A DNA stretch of 64,000 nucleotides from Variovorax sp. V93 (GCF_041154485.1 NZ_AP028669.1:2976001-3040000), one strand, 5' to 3'; shown: positions 32,613-41,534, counted from the first letter of the stretch. The notes: generated by a model not told the origin, from the letters alone. Numbers and translations are program-made.

Positions 32613-34316
32613 ATGTGGAGCGATCTCGACAGCCTCGTCGAAGCCTCGATGCAGGAATGGAAAGTACCGGGACTCGCGCTGGCCGTCATCCAGGACGGCG
32701 ACATCGCCGTGCTCAAGGGCTACGGCGTGCGCGACACCGACACGGGCCTGCCCGTGACCATCGACACGCAATTCCTGCTGTGCTCGATCACCAAGTCGTT
32801 CACCGCGGCCGGACTCGGCCTGCTGGTGGACGAACGCAAGCTCGACTGGGACCGGCCGGTGCGCGAGGTGATTCCCGAATTCCGCCTGCACGATCCGGTG
32901 GCGACCGGGCGGCTGACCGTGCGCGATCTGCTGTGCCATCACAGCGGGCTGCCGCGGCATGACTGGATCCACATGCCCGGCGACCTGGGCAATGCGCAGA
33001 TGCTGGCCGCGCTCAGGCACCTTGCACCCAGCAAGGACCTGCGCGACACCTTCCAGTACTCGAACCTCGGCTACCTGGTCGCCGGCATGGTCACCGAGCG
33101 GATCAGCGGCCAGAGCTACCAGGACTTCACCACCGAGCGCCTGATGAAGCCGCTGGGCTTCAGCCGCTTCGGCTTCTCCATCGAGGCCCTCGCGGCCGCC
33201 GAAGACGCCGCCCGTCCCCATGCGATGGACGGCGATGAGCGCTACCGCACGCCGCTGTCGCCGATCCGCGCGACGCCGGCCGGCGGCATCAACGCCTCGG
33301 TGGCCGATCTTGCGATGTGGGCACGCTTTCTCCTCGACGGCAAGGCGCATGGACGGCAACTGCTTTCGCCTCAGGCGCTGCGCGAAATGACGACCCCGCG
33401 CGTGCACATGGGGCGCTCCCCTTACGCCGAGATCGGCGACTCGCACTACGGCCTCGGGCTCTTCTGCGAGCAGTACCGCGGCGAGCGCACCGTCGCGCAC
33501 TCGGGCTCGTGGACCGGCTGGAGCACGCTCATGACGATGCAGCCCGAGCGTCGCGCAGGCATCGTGGTGCTGACGAACCGCACACCGGGGAGCGTCCAGG
33601 CAATCCTCACCTACGCCGTGCTCGACCGCATCTGCGGCCGCGAGCCGGTCGACTGGTTCGGGCGCCTGGCCCCCAAGCGCAGGCAGGCCATCGAACAGCA
33701 GGCGCTCGACCGGAAGGCGGGCGCGGAAGTCCGCAGGAGCGGAACCCACCCGAGCCATCCGCTCGATGACTATGCCGGCGACTACGAGCACCCGGCCTAC
33801 GGGCGCCTGCGCATCGACAGGGAAGCGGACGGGCTCGCATGGCGCTGGCGCGGCATCGAGGAAAAGCTCGAGCACCGCCACTACGACGTGTTCATCACCC
33901 CCGACCGTCCGACGGTGCTCCACCCCAGCAACCGGACGCTCACCTTCCGCTACGACCGGCAAGGCCGCATCGATCGCATCGAGATGCCGCTCGAGGAGAT
34001 GGTGGACGACATCGTGTTCCTTCGCGCTCCGGCCGGCGACGTGCTGGACCCGGCGTTCCGGCAACTGTGCGCCGGCGACTACCTGCACAGCGGCCGCGTG
34101 ATCGAGATCAGGCTCGACGCGCGCGGCGAGCTTGCCATGACGATCCCGGGTCAGCCGACCTATCGCCTGCTGCCGGCCGATGGACGCAGCTTCCGCGTCG
34201 ACACGCTCGAGGGCTTCGGCGTGGAATTCCGCCGGCCTTCGCCCGACGCGGTGGACGCGCTCATCTTCCACGAACCCCGCGTCACCGCGCTCGCACCGAG
34301 GGTGGCAGGGCCCTAG
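32613..34316 (+). CDS. Class C beta-lactamase-fold serine hydrolase
   Basis: A 567-residue penicillin-recognising hydrolase. The catalytic set is complete: S58-I-T-K61, Y149-S-N151, and H296-S-G298 in the place of K-T-G. Residues about 370-565 form a beta-rich C-terminal part like the DUF3471/lipocalin-like domain that follows many such enzymes. There is no signal peptide, so a cytosolic peptidase or esterase is more likely than a beta-lactamase. It stands alone; its stop shares the CTAG tetranucleotide with the stop of the convergent malonyl-CoA synthetase gene. Confidence 0.82.
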   Translation: MWSDLDSLVEASMQEWKVPGLALAVIQDGDIAVLKGYGVRDTDTGLPVTIDTQFLLCSITKSFTAAGLGLLVDERKLDWDRPVREVIPEFRLHDPVATGRLTVRDLLCHHSGLPRHDWIHMPGDLGNAQMLAALRHLAPSKDLRDTFQYSNLGYLVAGMVTERISGQSYQDFTTERLMKPLGFSRFGFSIEALAAAEDAARPHAMDGDERYRTPLSPIRATPAGGINASVADLAMWARFLLDGKAHGRQLLSPQALREMTTPRVHMGRSPYAEIGDSHYGLGLFCEQYRGERTVAHSGSWTGWSTLMTMQPERRAGIVVLTNRTPGSVQAILTYAVLDRICGREPVDWFGRLAPKRRQAIEQQALDRKAGAEVRRSGTHPSHPLDDYAGDYEHPAYGRLRIDREADGLAWRWRGIEEKLEHRHYDVFITPDRPTVLHPSNRTLTFRYDRQGRIDRIEMPLEEMVDDIVFLRAPAGDVLDPAFRQLCAGDYLHSGRVIEIRLDARGELAMTIPGQPTYRLLPADGRSFRVDTLEGFGVEFRRPSPDAVDALIFHEPRVTALAPRVAGP

Positions 34317-35848
34317 GCGAACAGCCCCTTGTGCTGCTCCCGCAGCAGCGCCTTCTGCACCTTGCCCATGGTGTTGCGCGGCAGCTCGGGCACGACGAAG
34401 CAGCGCTTGGGAATCTTGAAGTTCGCGAGCTTCGACTTGAGCTCCGCCACGATGGCATCGGGCTCGAGCACCCCGCCCGCCTTGGCGATCACGATGGCCA
34501 CGCCCACCTCGCCGAAGTCAGGGTGCGGCACGCCGACCACCGCGCTTTCGGCCACGCCGGGCAGCTCGTTGATGTAGCCCTCGATCTCGGCGGGATAGAC
34601 GTTGTAGCCGCCGCTGATGATCAGGTCCTTGCTGCGTCCGACGATGGTGACGTAGCCTCGGCCGTCGATCTTGCCGACGTCGCCGGTCTTGAAGAAGCCA
34701 TCGGCGGTGAACTCTTCCTTCGTTTTCTCCGGCATGCGCCAGTAGCCCGCGAACACGTTGGGGCCGCTGACCTCGATGTTGCCGATCTCGTCGGTGGTGC
34801 AGTCGCGGCCGGCGTCGTCGCGCACGCGCAGCCGCACGCCCGGCAGCGGAAAGCCGACCGTGCCGCCGCGGCGCTCGCCCTGGGCGGGGCTGTAGGGGTT
34901 GGAGGTGAGCATGATGGTCTCGCTCATGCCGTAGCGCTCCAGGATGGTGTGGCCGGTGCGTTCGCGCCATTCATCGAAGGTCTCGATGAGCAGCGGCGCG
35001 GAACCGGCGATGAAGAGCCGCATGCTGCGCACCGCCTCGCGCGTGAGGCCGGGCTCGGCCAGCAAGCGCACGTAGAGCGTGGGCACGCCCATGAACACGG
35101 TGGCCTCGGGCAGCTTCTCGACCACGCGCTTCGGGTCGAACCTGGAAAACCAGATCATCTTGCTGCCGTTGAGCAGCGCACCATGGAGCGCAACGAAGAG
35201 GCCGTGCACGTGGAAGATCGGCAGCGCATGGATCAGCACGTCGCCCTCCGTCCAGCCCCAGTAGTCCTTGAGCACCTCGGCGTTCGACAGCAGGTTGCCA
35301 TGCGTGAGCATCGCGCCCTTGCTGCGGCCGGTGGTGCCGCTGGTGTAGAGGATGGCGGCCAGGTCGTCTGCGTTCTTGCGCGCCATCTCATGCCGGTCGC
35401 TGCATTGCGCGGCAAGCTCCAGCAGCGTGCCGGTGCGGTCGTCGTCCAGCGTGAACACGTGCCGCGTGCCCGCCGCGCTCGCGATGGGTCCGACCCACGC
35501 GGCATTGCGGCTGGTGCACACCACCACGGCCGGCTCCGCGTTGCCGATGAAGTATTCGATCTCGGCGCTCTGGTAGGCGGTGTTGAGCGGCAGGAACACA
35601 TAGCCGGCGCGCAGCGTGGCGAGGTAGAGGATCATTGCCTCGACCGATTTCTCGACCTGCACCGCGATGCGGGCGCCCTCCTCCAGTCCCAGCGCGCCGA
35701 ACAGGTTGGCCATCATCGCGCTGGCGCGGTCGAGGTCTTGCCACGAATAGAACAGGCCGTTGTCGGTTTCCACGGCAGTGCGGCCGAGGTCGGCGGGAAA
35801 GGCCGCGCGCAGGGCGGCAAACAGGTTGGAATTGGCTTTCGTCTTCAT
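34313..35848 (-). CDS. matB: Malonyl-CoA synthetase
   Basis: Activates malonate with ATP and CoA. The 511-residue ANL-superfamily enzyme has Y-T-S-G-T-T-G-R-S-K-G near residue 168, E-R-Y-G-M-S-E-T-I-M-L-T-S-N-P-Y near 308, G-T-V-G-F-P-L-P-G-V, G-R-S-K-D-L-I-I-S-G-G-Y-N-V-Y-P near 410 and the C-terminal lysine in T-M-G-K-V-Q-K. The T-S-N-P-Y ... G-T-V-G-F-P-L-P-G-V block is typical of MatB and not of acetyl- or long-chain acyl-CoA ligases. It lies with malonyl-CoA decarboxylase, a Bug protein and a GntR gene, which supports the call. Start ATG 35848 (MKTKANSN). Confidence 0.9.
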   Translation of the reverse strand: MKTKANSNLFAALRAAFPADLGRTAVETDNGLFYSWQDLDRASAMMANLFGALGLEEGARIAVQVEKSVEAMILYLATLRAGYVFLPLNTAYQSAEIEYFIGNAEPAVVVCTSRNAAWVGPIASAAGTRHVFTLDDDRTGTLLELAAQCSDRHEMARKNADDLAAILYTSGTTGRSKGAMLTHGNLLSNAEVLKDYWGWTEGDVLIHALPIFHVHGLFVALHGALLNGSKMIWFSRFDPKRVVEKLPEATVFMGVPTLYVRLLAEPGLTREAVRSMRLFIAGSAPLLIETFDEWRERTGHTILERYGMSETIMLTSNPYSPAQGERRGGTVGFPLPGVRLRVRDDAGRDCTTDEIGNIEVSGPNVFAGYWRMPEKTKEEFTADGFFKTGDVGKIDGRGYVTIVGRSKDLIISGGYNVYPAEIEGYINELPGVAESAVVGVPHPDFGEVGVAIVIAKAGGVLEPDAIVAELKSKLANFKIPKRCFVVPELPRNTMGKVQKALLREQHKGLFA

Positions 35849-35905
35849 CTGGCAGGTACTTCGGAAATTCGGTGTGCGCTGGGCGTGCAAGCTTGCGGCG
35901 GCGCG

Positions 35906-36895
35906 TTACTCCAGCTTGGCGCCCGAGGCCTTCACCACCGCGGCCCAGCGCTTGATCTCGGAATTCACGAAGCCGCCGTACGAGGCCATGGTGAGGTTCG
36001 GGATCTCGGAGCCATTCTGGGCCCAGATGGCCTTGAGCTCATCGCTCGCCAGGGCCTTCTTCATGCTGTCGACGATGCGTGCCTGCAGGTCGGCCGGCGT
36101 GCCCTTGGGCGCCCACAGGCCGTACCAGGTGGTGACGGTGTAGTCGGGCAGGCCGACCTCGGCCGCGCAGGGCACGTCGGGGAACGCGGGGTTGCGCTTG
36201 CTGCCGGCAACCATCAGCGCCTTGATGCGCCCGCCCTTGATGTGCTGGGCCGAAGAGCCGAGGCCGTCGAACATCAGGTCGACGTTGCCGGCGATCAGGT
36301 CGGACAGCGCCGGTCCCGCGCCGCGGTAGGGAATGTGCGTGATGAAGGTGCCGGTCTGCAGCTTGAACAGCTCGCCCGCCAGGTGGTGCGAGGTGCCCGC
36401 GCCGGCCGAGCCGTAGTTGAGCTTGCCGGGGCTGCGCTTGGCGGCGGCAACCAGTTCCTGCAGCGTATTGGCCGTGACACGGCGCGGATTGACCACCACC
36501 ACCTGTGGCACGTTGGCCAGCAGCATCAGCGGCACGAAGTCTTTCTCGAGGTCGTAGTCGAGCTTGGGGTAGATCGACGGCGCGATCGCGTGGTGCACGG
36601 CGCCCATGAAGAGCGTGTAGCCATCGGGCTGGGCCTTGGCGGCGATGCTGGCCCCCACGGTGCCGCCCGCGCCGCCGCGGTTGTCGATGACCAGCGTCTG
36701 GCCCGTGACCTTGGCGAACTGGGCCGACAGCGGGCGCGCAAAGGCGTCGGTGCCGCCGCCGGCCGGGAACGGCACGACCATGTTGACCGGCCGCGTCGGC
36801 CAATTACCTCCCTGCGCCCCTGCCCCGCCGCACAGAACGGCTGCACCGGCTGCTGCCAGGCGCAGCACCTCGCGTCGCTGAAAACTCTGAGTCAT
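35906..36895 (-). CDS. Bug-family tripartite tricarboxylate transporter substrate-binding protein
   Basis: A 329-residue periplasmic Bug/TctC protein. The N-terminus has a twin-arginine-like signal (Q-R-R-E-V-L-R-L-A-A-A-G). The fold marks are W-P-T-R-P-V-N-M-V-V-P-F-P-A-G-G-G-T-D near residue 32 and I-D-N-R-G-G-A-G-G-T-V-G near 73. It lies between matB and malonyl-CoA decarboxylase, where other organisms carry the MatC or TRAP malonate carrier, so malonate is the likely ligand. No TctA/TctB membrane partner is near; it would have to use one encoded elsewhere. Confidence 0.88.
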   Translation of the reverse strand: MTQSFQRREVLRLAAAGAAVLCGGAGAQGGNWPTRPVNMVVPFPAGGGTDAFARPLSAQFAKVTGQTLVIDNRGGAGGTVGASIAAKAQPDGYTLFMGAVHHAIAPSIYPKLDYDLEKDFVPLMLLANVPQVVVVNPRRVTANTLQELVAAAKRSPGKLNYGSAGAGTSHHLAGELFKLQTGTFITHIPYRGAGPALSDLIAGNVDLMFDGLGSSAQHIKGGRIKALMVAGSKRNPAFPDVPCAAEVGLPDYTVTTWYGLWAPKGTPADLQARIVDSMKKALASDELKAIWAQNGSEIPNLTMASYGGFVNSEIKRWAAVVKASGAKLE

Positions 36896-36969
36896 CTGTC
36901 ATCTCCTGTCGTTGTAGATTGCCGCACCATGCGGGCCGGCGCATCACGCGCCGGACTTCTTTGCAGAAC

Positions 36970-38454
36970 TCAGCCTTTTTTGAAGAACAGGCTTTCCACA
37001 TCCCCCGAAACCGCCACCTTGCCCTCGGAGATCCATGCGCGATGCTTGTCGAGGCGCTTGAGATCGTAGAGGTAGTTGACCATCAGGCCGTAGGACTGCT
37101 TCAGGCCCTTGGGCGACGGGTCGCCGGCCCAGTTGAGGCGCTCCACGCGCGCCCCGTTGCCCAGGTGAAAGCGCGCCACGGGATCGGCCGGCGTGCCGTC
37201 GATCAGCGTGCGGCCCAGGTATTCGGCCGCGGCCTGCAGGAGCCACTGGCGCAAAGGCGACCTGGCATCGAGCGTGGCCGGCGCCTCCACCGCGGCAAGC
37301 AGCCGCTCGGCGGTCGGCGGCAGCGAGCCGACGAGGCGGCCGAGCTCGGCCTCGCGCTTTTCGTCCAGCCGCGGCAGCAGCTCGGCGGCATTCCTGGCAA
37401 GCCAGGCGCGAAAGCCCGGGATCGGCGACAGCGTGGCAAAGGTCTTCAGGCGCGGCAGCTCTTCCTGCAGCGTCTCGACCACGCGCTTGATGAGCGAATC
37501 GCCAAAGCTCACGCCGCGCAGCCCGTTCTGGGTGTTGCTGATCGAATAGAAGATGGCCGTGGTGGCCTTGGCCGGCTGGATCGGCACGGCTGCTTCATCG
37601 AGCAGCGGCGTGATGCCGTCGCTGATGCGGTCGACCAGCGCCACCTCGACGAAGATCAGCGGCTCGTTGGGCAGCCGCGGATGGAAGAAGCCGTAGCAGC
37701 GGCGGTCGCTGTCGTCGAGCCGGTTCTTCACGTCGGTCCAGCTCTTGATGTCGTGCACGGCCTCGTAGCGGATCAGCTTCTCGATCAGCGAGGCCGGGGA
37801 ATGCCAGTCGATGCGGCGCAGTTCGAGGAACGCGACGTCGAACCAGGTGGAGAACAGATGCTCCAGCTCGGCGTCGAGCGCGATCAGCCGCTTGTCCGAC
37901 TTGAGGAAAGGCAGCAGTTCGGCGCGCAGGTCGACCAGGAAGCGCATCCCCTCGGGCTCGACCGCGAAGCGCTGCAGCAGGCGCATGCGCGGCGACACCA
38001 GCGCGCGCCGCAGCCGCAGCTCGGCCTGGCCTTCGTCGGGCGTTCCGACGGCGGCCTGGTGCTGGTCGCGCGCGGACTTGAGCTTGTGCGGGTCGGCAGC
38101 GAAATGCTCGCTCATGAGCGCCCAGTAGTCGCGCCGCTCCTCGGGCGTGGCGGCGGCATATTCGCGTGCAATGGCATGGGCCCGGCGCCCGCCCTCGACC
38201 TCGCTCACGCGCGGATCGATCACGGCCTGCAGGGCCGTGAGCACGCGGCGCAGCGCGCGCGGCGACAAGGCTTCGTCGGCCTTGCGCAGCGTGGCCTGCA
38301 GCCGCTCGGCGGTCGAGCGCATGCTGGGTTTTGCGGCCGTCCTGGGTGCGCCGCGGGCCGCGCCATCGGATGCCACGGGCACCTTGGCGGCGGCCTTTTC
38401 GCCGGACTTCTCGCCAGAGCGCAATCGCGCCTGGAACCACTCGGTCGCACTCAT
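36970..38454 (-). CDS. mcd: Malonyl-CoA decarboxylase
   Basis: Converts malonyl-CoA to acetyl-CoA and CO2. The 494-residue protein has the two-domain MCD form: a helical N-terminal part to about residue 190, then a GNAT-like catalytic part with F-Y-S-I-S-N-T-Q-N-G-L near 302, S343 in T-L-S-P-I-P-G-F and H430 in A-R-F-H-L-G-N-G-A, the expected catalytic pair. An Ala/Lys-rich stretch at residues 13-42 looks disordered. ATG 38454 has GGAG 7 nt upstream. It lies 52 nt after the GntR gene. Confidence 0.93.
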   Translation of the reverse strand: MSATEWFQARLRSGEKSGEKAAAKVPVASDGAARGAPRTAAKPSMRSTAERLQATLRKADEALSPRALRRVLTALQAVIDPRVSEVEGGRRAHAIAREYAAATPEERRDYWALMSEHFAADPHKLKSARDQHQAAVGTPDEGQAELRLRRALVSPRMRLLQRFAVEPEGMRFLVDLRAELLPFLKSDKRLIALDAELEHLFSTWFDVAFLELRRIDWHSPASLIEKLIRYEAVHDIKSWTDVKNRLDDSDRRCYGFFHPRLPNEPLIFVEVALVDRISDGITPLLDEAAVPIQPAKATTAIFYSISNTQNGLRGVSFGDSLIKRVVETLQEELPRLKTFATLSPIPGFRAWLARNAAELLPRLDEKREAELGRLVGSLPPTAERLLAAVEAPATLDARSPLRQWLLQAAAEYLGRTLIDGTPADPVARFHLGNGARVERLNWAGDPSPKGLKQSYGLMVNYLYDLKRLDKHRAWISEGKVAVSGDVESLFFKKG

Positions 38455-38506
38455 CGACAAACTCCAATGCTGTGGGCTGCGGGGATGCCTTCTTCTTTCA
38501 GGCCGT

Positions 38507-39175
38507 TCACGACATCACCCTGGATTTCTGTTGCCGCGCCACCGCGCGCAGCGCCTCGCGCTGCCGTGTCAGGTGCGTGCGCATGGCCGCGTCCGCGCCC
38601 TCGCTGTCGCGCGCCTTGAGCGCCGCGAACACCGCCAAGTGCTCCGACAGGCTCTGTTCGAGCCGGCCCGGCGCATGCAGTTGCTGAAGCCGCGCCAGCT
38701 TGAGAATTTTGCGCAGATCGCCAATCACCTGTGCCAGCCACTTGTTATCGGCCAGCTGGATGATGGCCTCGTGGATCAGGTGGTTGGTGGCGTAGTAGTC
38801 GTTGATGCGCTTGGCCTTGGCGTGGCGCACCAGCCGTTCGTGCAGCACGTCGAGCTCGCTCAATTCCGCATCGCTCGCATTGCGGGCCGCCTCGTAGGCG
38901 CAGCGGCCTTCGAGCAGCGCGATGACGGGAAATATCTCGTCGAGATCGCGCTCAGTCACCTCGCGCACGAAGCAGCCGCGCCGTGGCTCGTGTCGCAGCA
39001 GGCCTTCGGCCGTGAGCACCTTGAGCGCCTCGCGCAAGGGCGTGCGCGAAATCGACAGCCGCTCGCACAGCGCGGCCTCGTCCAGGAAACTGCCCGGCAC
39101 CAGCGCGCCCGCGAAGATCTGCTCGCGCAGCGTGGCGGCGACTTCGTCGTGCAGGGAGTTGGGGACCAGGCGCAT
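38507..39175 (-). CDS. GntR family (FCD/FadR-type) regulator of the malonate module
   Basis: A 222-residue regulator: an N-terminal winged HTH (L-H-D-E-V-A-A-T-L-R-E-Q-I; L-S-I-S-R-T-P-L-R-E-A-L-K-V-L) and a C-terminal FCD helical effector domain with metal-binding residues (N-H-L-I-H-E-A-I near 131, H at about 179 and 201). It is first in the run regulator-mcd-Bug-matB, so a MatR/MdcY-like malonate or malonyl-CoA sensor is inferred. A perfect palindrome sits 39 nt upstream of its ATG. Confidence 0.87.
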   Translation of the reverse strand: MRLVPNSLHDEVAATLREQIFAGALVPGSFLDEAALCERLSISRTPLREALKVLTAEGLLRHEPRRGCFVREVTERDLDEIFPVIALLEGRCAYEAARNASDAELSELDVLHERLVRHAKAKRINDYYATNHLIHEAIIQLADNKWLAQVIGDLRKILKLARLQQLHAPGRLEQSLSEHLAVFAALKARDSEGADAAMRTHLTRQREALRAVARQQKSRVMS

Positions 39176-39200
39176 GGCGGCTGAAGAAAAAATCGGCTGG

Positions 39201-39228
39201 CGTAATTTTCTGTAATTACGCGTAATTG
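39201..39228. promoter_or_regulatory. Probable GntR operator and promoter patch
   Basis: A perfect 14-bp palindrome AATTACGCGTAATT at 39214-39227, preceded by a related half site CGTAATTTT at 39201-39209. This AT-rich island lies just upstream of the GntR gene in very GC-rich DNA. The layout suits an autoregulatory FCD-family operator over the promoter. Confidence 0.6.
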
Positions 39229-39302
39229 TGAGGCGCCCTTACGGGAGCCGCAAGGGTCGCGCACCCCATGCGCGGCCCGTGCTTACCCTGAGGGCCCGAT
39301 GC

Positions 39303-40124
39303 TCAGGCGCTCGCCGGCTGGCGGCGCTGCGCGGCCCAGATCCACAGGCCGATGCCGAAGACCACCATCGGCACGCTGAGCCACTGCCCCTGGCTCAGGT
39401 TCAGCGCGCGCAGGCCCAGGAAATCGTCGGGCTCGCGGAAGTACTCGGCAACGAAGCGCAGCACGCCGTAGCCGATCAGGAACACCGCGGCCACCTGCCC
39501 CTGCTTGCGTTCCTTGCGGGCGTAGAGCCACATGATGACGAACAGCAGAAGCCCCTCGAGCAGGAACTGGTACACCTGCGAAGGATGGCGCGGCAGCATC
39601 GAGCCGCTCTGCGGAAACACCATGCCCCAGGGCAGGTCGGGGCTGCTGAAGCGCCCCCAGAGCTCGCCGTTGATGAAGTTCCCGACACGGCCCGCCGCCA
39701 GGCCCGTGGGCACGCAGGGCGCCACGAAGTCCATCACCTGCCAGAACGGCCGCGCGCGCGAATGCGCGAACCAGACCATCGCGCCGATCACGCCGAGGAG
39801 GCCGCCATGGAAGCTCATGCCGCCCTGCCACACATAGAGGATCTCGAGCGGATGCGAGAGGTAGAACTCGGGCTTGTAGAAAAGGCAATAGCCGAGCCGC
39901 CCGCCCACGATGACGCCCATCACGCCCAGAAAGAGAATGTCCTCGATGTCCTTGCGCTGCCAGGCGCCCTGGCCGACCAGCGAGCGGTACGGTTCGTGGT
40001 GCAGCCGGCGCGTGCCGAGAAAATAGAACAGCGCGAACGCGGCCAGGTAGGTCAGGCCGTACCAATGGATGGCCACGGGCCCGAGTTGCAGGGCGACAGG
40101 ATTGATCTGCGGATACATGAGCAT
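39303..40124 (-). CDS. lgt: Prolipoprotein diacylglyceryl transferase
   Basis: Transfers diacylglycerol to the lipobox cysteine of prolipoproteins in the inner membrane. The 273-residue protein has seven hydrophobic segments and H-W-Y-G-L-T-Y near residue 20. It also has the H-G-G-L-L-G motif near 105 and the Lgt signature [13 protein letters not shown] near 145. Two in-frame ATGs six nt apart (40124 and 40118) are possible; the first gives the common M-L-M-Y-P start. Confidence 0.95.
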   Translation of the reverse strand: MLMYPQINPVALQLGPVAIHWYGLTYLAAFALFYFLGTRRLHHEPYRSLVGQGAWQRKDIEDILFLGVMGVIVGGRLGYCLFYKPEFYLSHPLEILYVWQGGMSFHGGLLGVIGAMVWFAHSRARPFWQVMDFVAPCVPTGLAAGRVGNFINGELWGRFSSPDLPWGMVFPQSGSMLPRHPSQVYQFLLEGLLLFVIMWLYARKERKQGQVAAVFLIGYGVLRFVAEYFREPDDFLGLRALNLSQGQWLSVPMVVFGIGLWIWAAQRRQPASA

Positions 40125-40181
40125 CCGCGGATTGTGCCCGGCCGAGATGTCGCGGCCGGCGCGGGGGCATTCAGGGCAATG

Positions 40182-40451
40182 TCAGCGGCCGAGCTTCCAC
40201 CACACGAGTGCCGCCACGGCCGCCGGCACGGCAAACACCAGCAGGAAGATCGGCAGTTCTTCGGCCACCGAATAGCCGGCCTTGACCACGCCCACGGCCA
40301 TGTTGATGCCGGCACCGATGAACCATGCCGGAATGAACCACTTGGCGGCCGCGGCCAGCGCCAGCGACGAGCCATCGCCGATGAAGCGGCCGGCCAGCAG
40401 AAACACCACCAGCAGCACGAAGCCGCCGCCCATCACCATGATCGTGTGCAT
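40182..40451 (-). CDS. Small membrane protein (89 aa), function unknown
   Basis: An 89-residue protein with three hydrophobic segments (about residues 5-21, 35-55 and 65-85), each rich in Ala, Val and Gly, and a short basic end (W-W-K-L-G-R). The family is not recognised with certainty. It lies 57 nt upstream of lgt on the same strand and could be read with it. Confidence 0.7.
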   Translation of the reverse strand: MHTIMVMGGGFVLLVVFLLAGRFIGDGSSLALAAAAKWFIPAWFIGAGINMAVGVVKAGYSVAEELPIFLLVFAVPAAVAALVWWKLGR

Positions 40452-40539
40452 ATCGCTTGTTCTCCGTTCGGCATCTTGCCCCTTGTTTTTTCACAGCGCT
40501 GTACCCATGGCACCGGCGCAGATCCGTCGCGAAACACCG

Positions 40540-40627
40540 CGGAACCGGCTTTGCCGGGCCGCTGGTGTTGCCCCCGGCGAGGGGGTTGGCGAAGCGACAC
40601 GAAGTGCGCGAAGCTTGGGGGAGATCC
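40540..40627. repeat. Candidate dispersed intergenic repeat (REP-like)
   Basis: Between the SDR gene and the small membrane gene, a segment holds two close stem-loops, CCGGC-TTT-GCCGG (40545-40557) and CCCCC-GGCGA-GGGGG (40571-40585), then GGCGAAGCGACACGAAGTGC. From memory, very similar text recurs between genes in Variovorax and relatives. There is no second copy in this window, so the repeat status needs a genome-wide search. Confidence 0.4.
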
Positions 40628-40630
40628 ATG

Positions 40631-41404
40631 TCACCGGGTGGTGTAGCCGCCGTTGGCAAAGATCGTCTGGCCGGTGATCCACCAGCCTTCGGTGACCAGG
40701 AAGCGCACGATGGGTGCGATGTCCTCGATGTCGGTCAGGCCCTTCTTCGAGAACTTGCTGAGCGCCGCCGCGCTGCTGTGGTACTCAACGGCCTCCTTGC
40801 TTTCCTGGCCATAGAAGAACGGCGTGTCCATCGGTCCGGGGCCGATCGCATTGACCGAGATGCCGCGCTCGCCGAACTCCTTGGAGGCCGCGCGCGTGTA
40901 GTGCTCCACCGCTGCCTTGGAGGCCGGGTAGATCGCGTAGAACGGCGTGTAGGCCGCGAGCAGCGAACTCACCAGCGAGACGATGCTGCCGCCCTCGGCC
41001 AGCGTGCGGCCGGCCTGCTGGATGAAGAAGAACGCGGCCTTGGCGTTGGCGTCGAAGCTCTTGTCGTAGTCGGCTTCGGTGACATCGAGGATCGGCTTCT
41101 TGATCACCACGCCCGCGGTGTTGATGGCGATGTCGACCTGCCCGAAGTGCTGCACGGCCTGGTCGAACAGCCTGACGTTGTTCTCCACCACGGCAAGGTC
41201 GCCCTGCACCAGCAGCGTGCCGGCGCCCTTGGCCTCGAGCTCGGCGGCGGTCTTCTCGGCCTCCTTGCGCGAGGCGTCGCTGTTGTAGTGGATCGCGATG
41301 CCGCGGGCGCCGCCGTCGACCAGTTGATGGCCGATGAGCGCGCCGAGGTTCTTGCCGCCGCCGGCGATGACGGCGACCTTGTTCTTGAGAGTGCGTGCGG
41401 ACAT
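40631..41404 (-). CDS. SDR family oxidoreductase
   Basis: A 257-residue short-chain dehydrogenase. The cofactor loop is A-G-G-G-K-N-L-G-A, a variant of T-G-x3-G-x-G seen in some SDR groups. N-T-A-G-V lies near residue 95, the catalytic serine region S-L-V-S-S near 145 and Y-P-A-S-K near 160. The C-terminal T-G-Q-T-I-F-A-N-G-G-Y is typical. It is divergent from a LysR gene that probably controls it. Substrate unknown. Confidence 0.85.
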   Translation of the reverse strand: MSARTLKNKVAVIAGGGKNLGALIGHQLVDGGARGIAIHYNSDASRKEAEKTAAELEAKGAGTLLVQGDLAVVENNVRLFDQAVQHFGQVDIAINTAGVVIKKPILDVTEADYDKSFDANAKAAFFFIQQAGRTLAEGGSIVSLVSSLLAAYTPFYAIYPASKAAVEHYTRAASKEFGERGISVNAIGPGPMDTPFFYGQESKEAVEYHSSAAALSKFSKKGLTDIEDIAPIVRFLVTEGWWITGQTIFANGGYTTR

Positions 41405-41456
41405 GGAATGACCTCCTGCTGAAGAGCGTTGATGTGAATCGGGAAGCTTCAGTCTA

Positions 41457-41483
41457 TTGATGGCAAGTTCCTGAATAAATCAA
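41457..41483 (+). promoter_or_regulatory. Candidate LysR operator between SDR and LysR genes
   Basis: Inverted repeat TTGAT - 17 nt - ATCAA inside the AT-rich 130-nt divergent region. It has the same 17-nt spacing as the site beside the efflux LysR gene. The arms are only 5 bp, so this is tentative. Confidence 0.35.
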
Positions 41484-41534
41484 CAATCCGACGCTAGACT
41501 GTTCTGATAATCACAAACAATACAGACAGCACGC

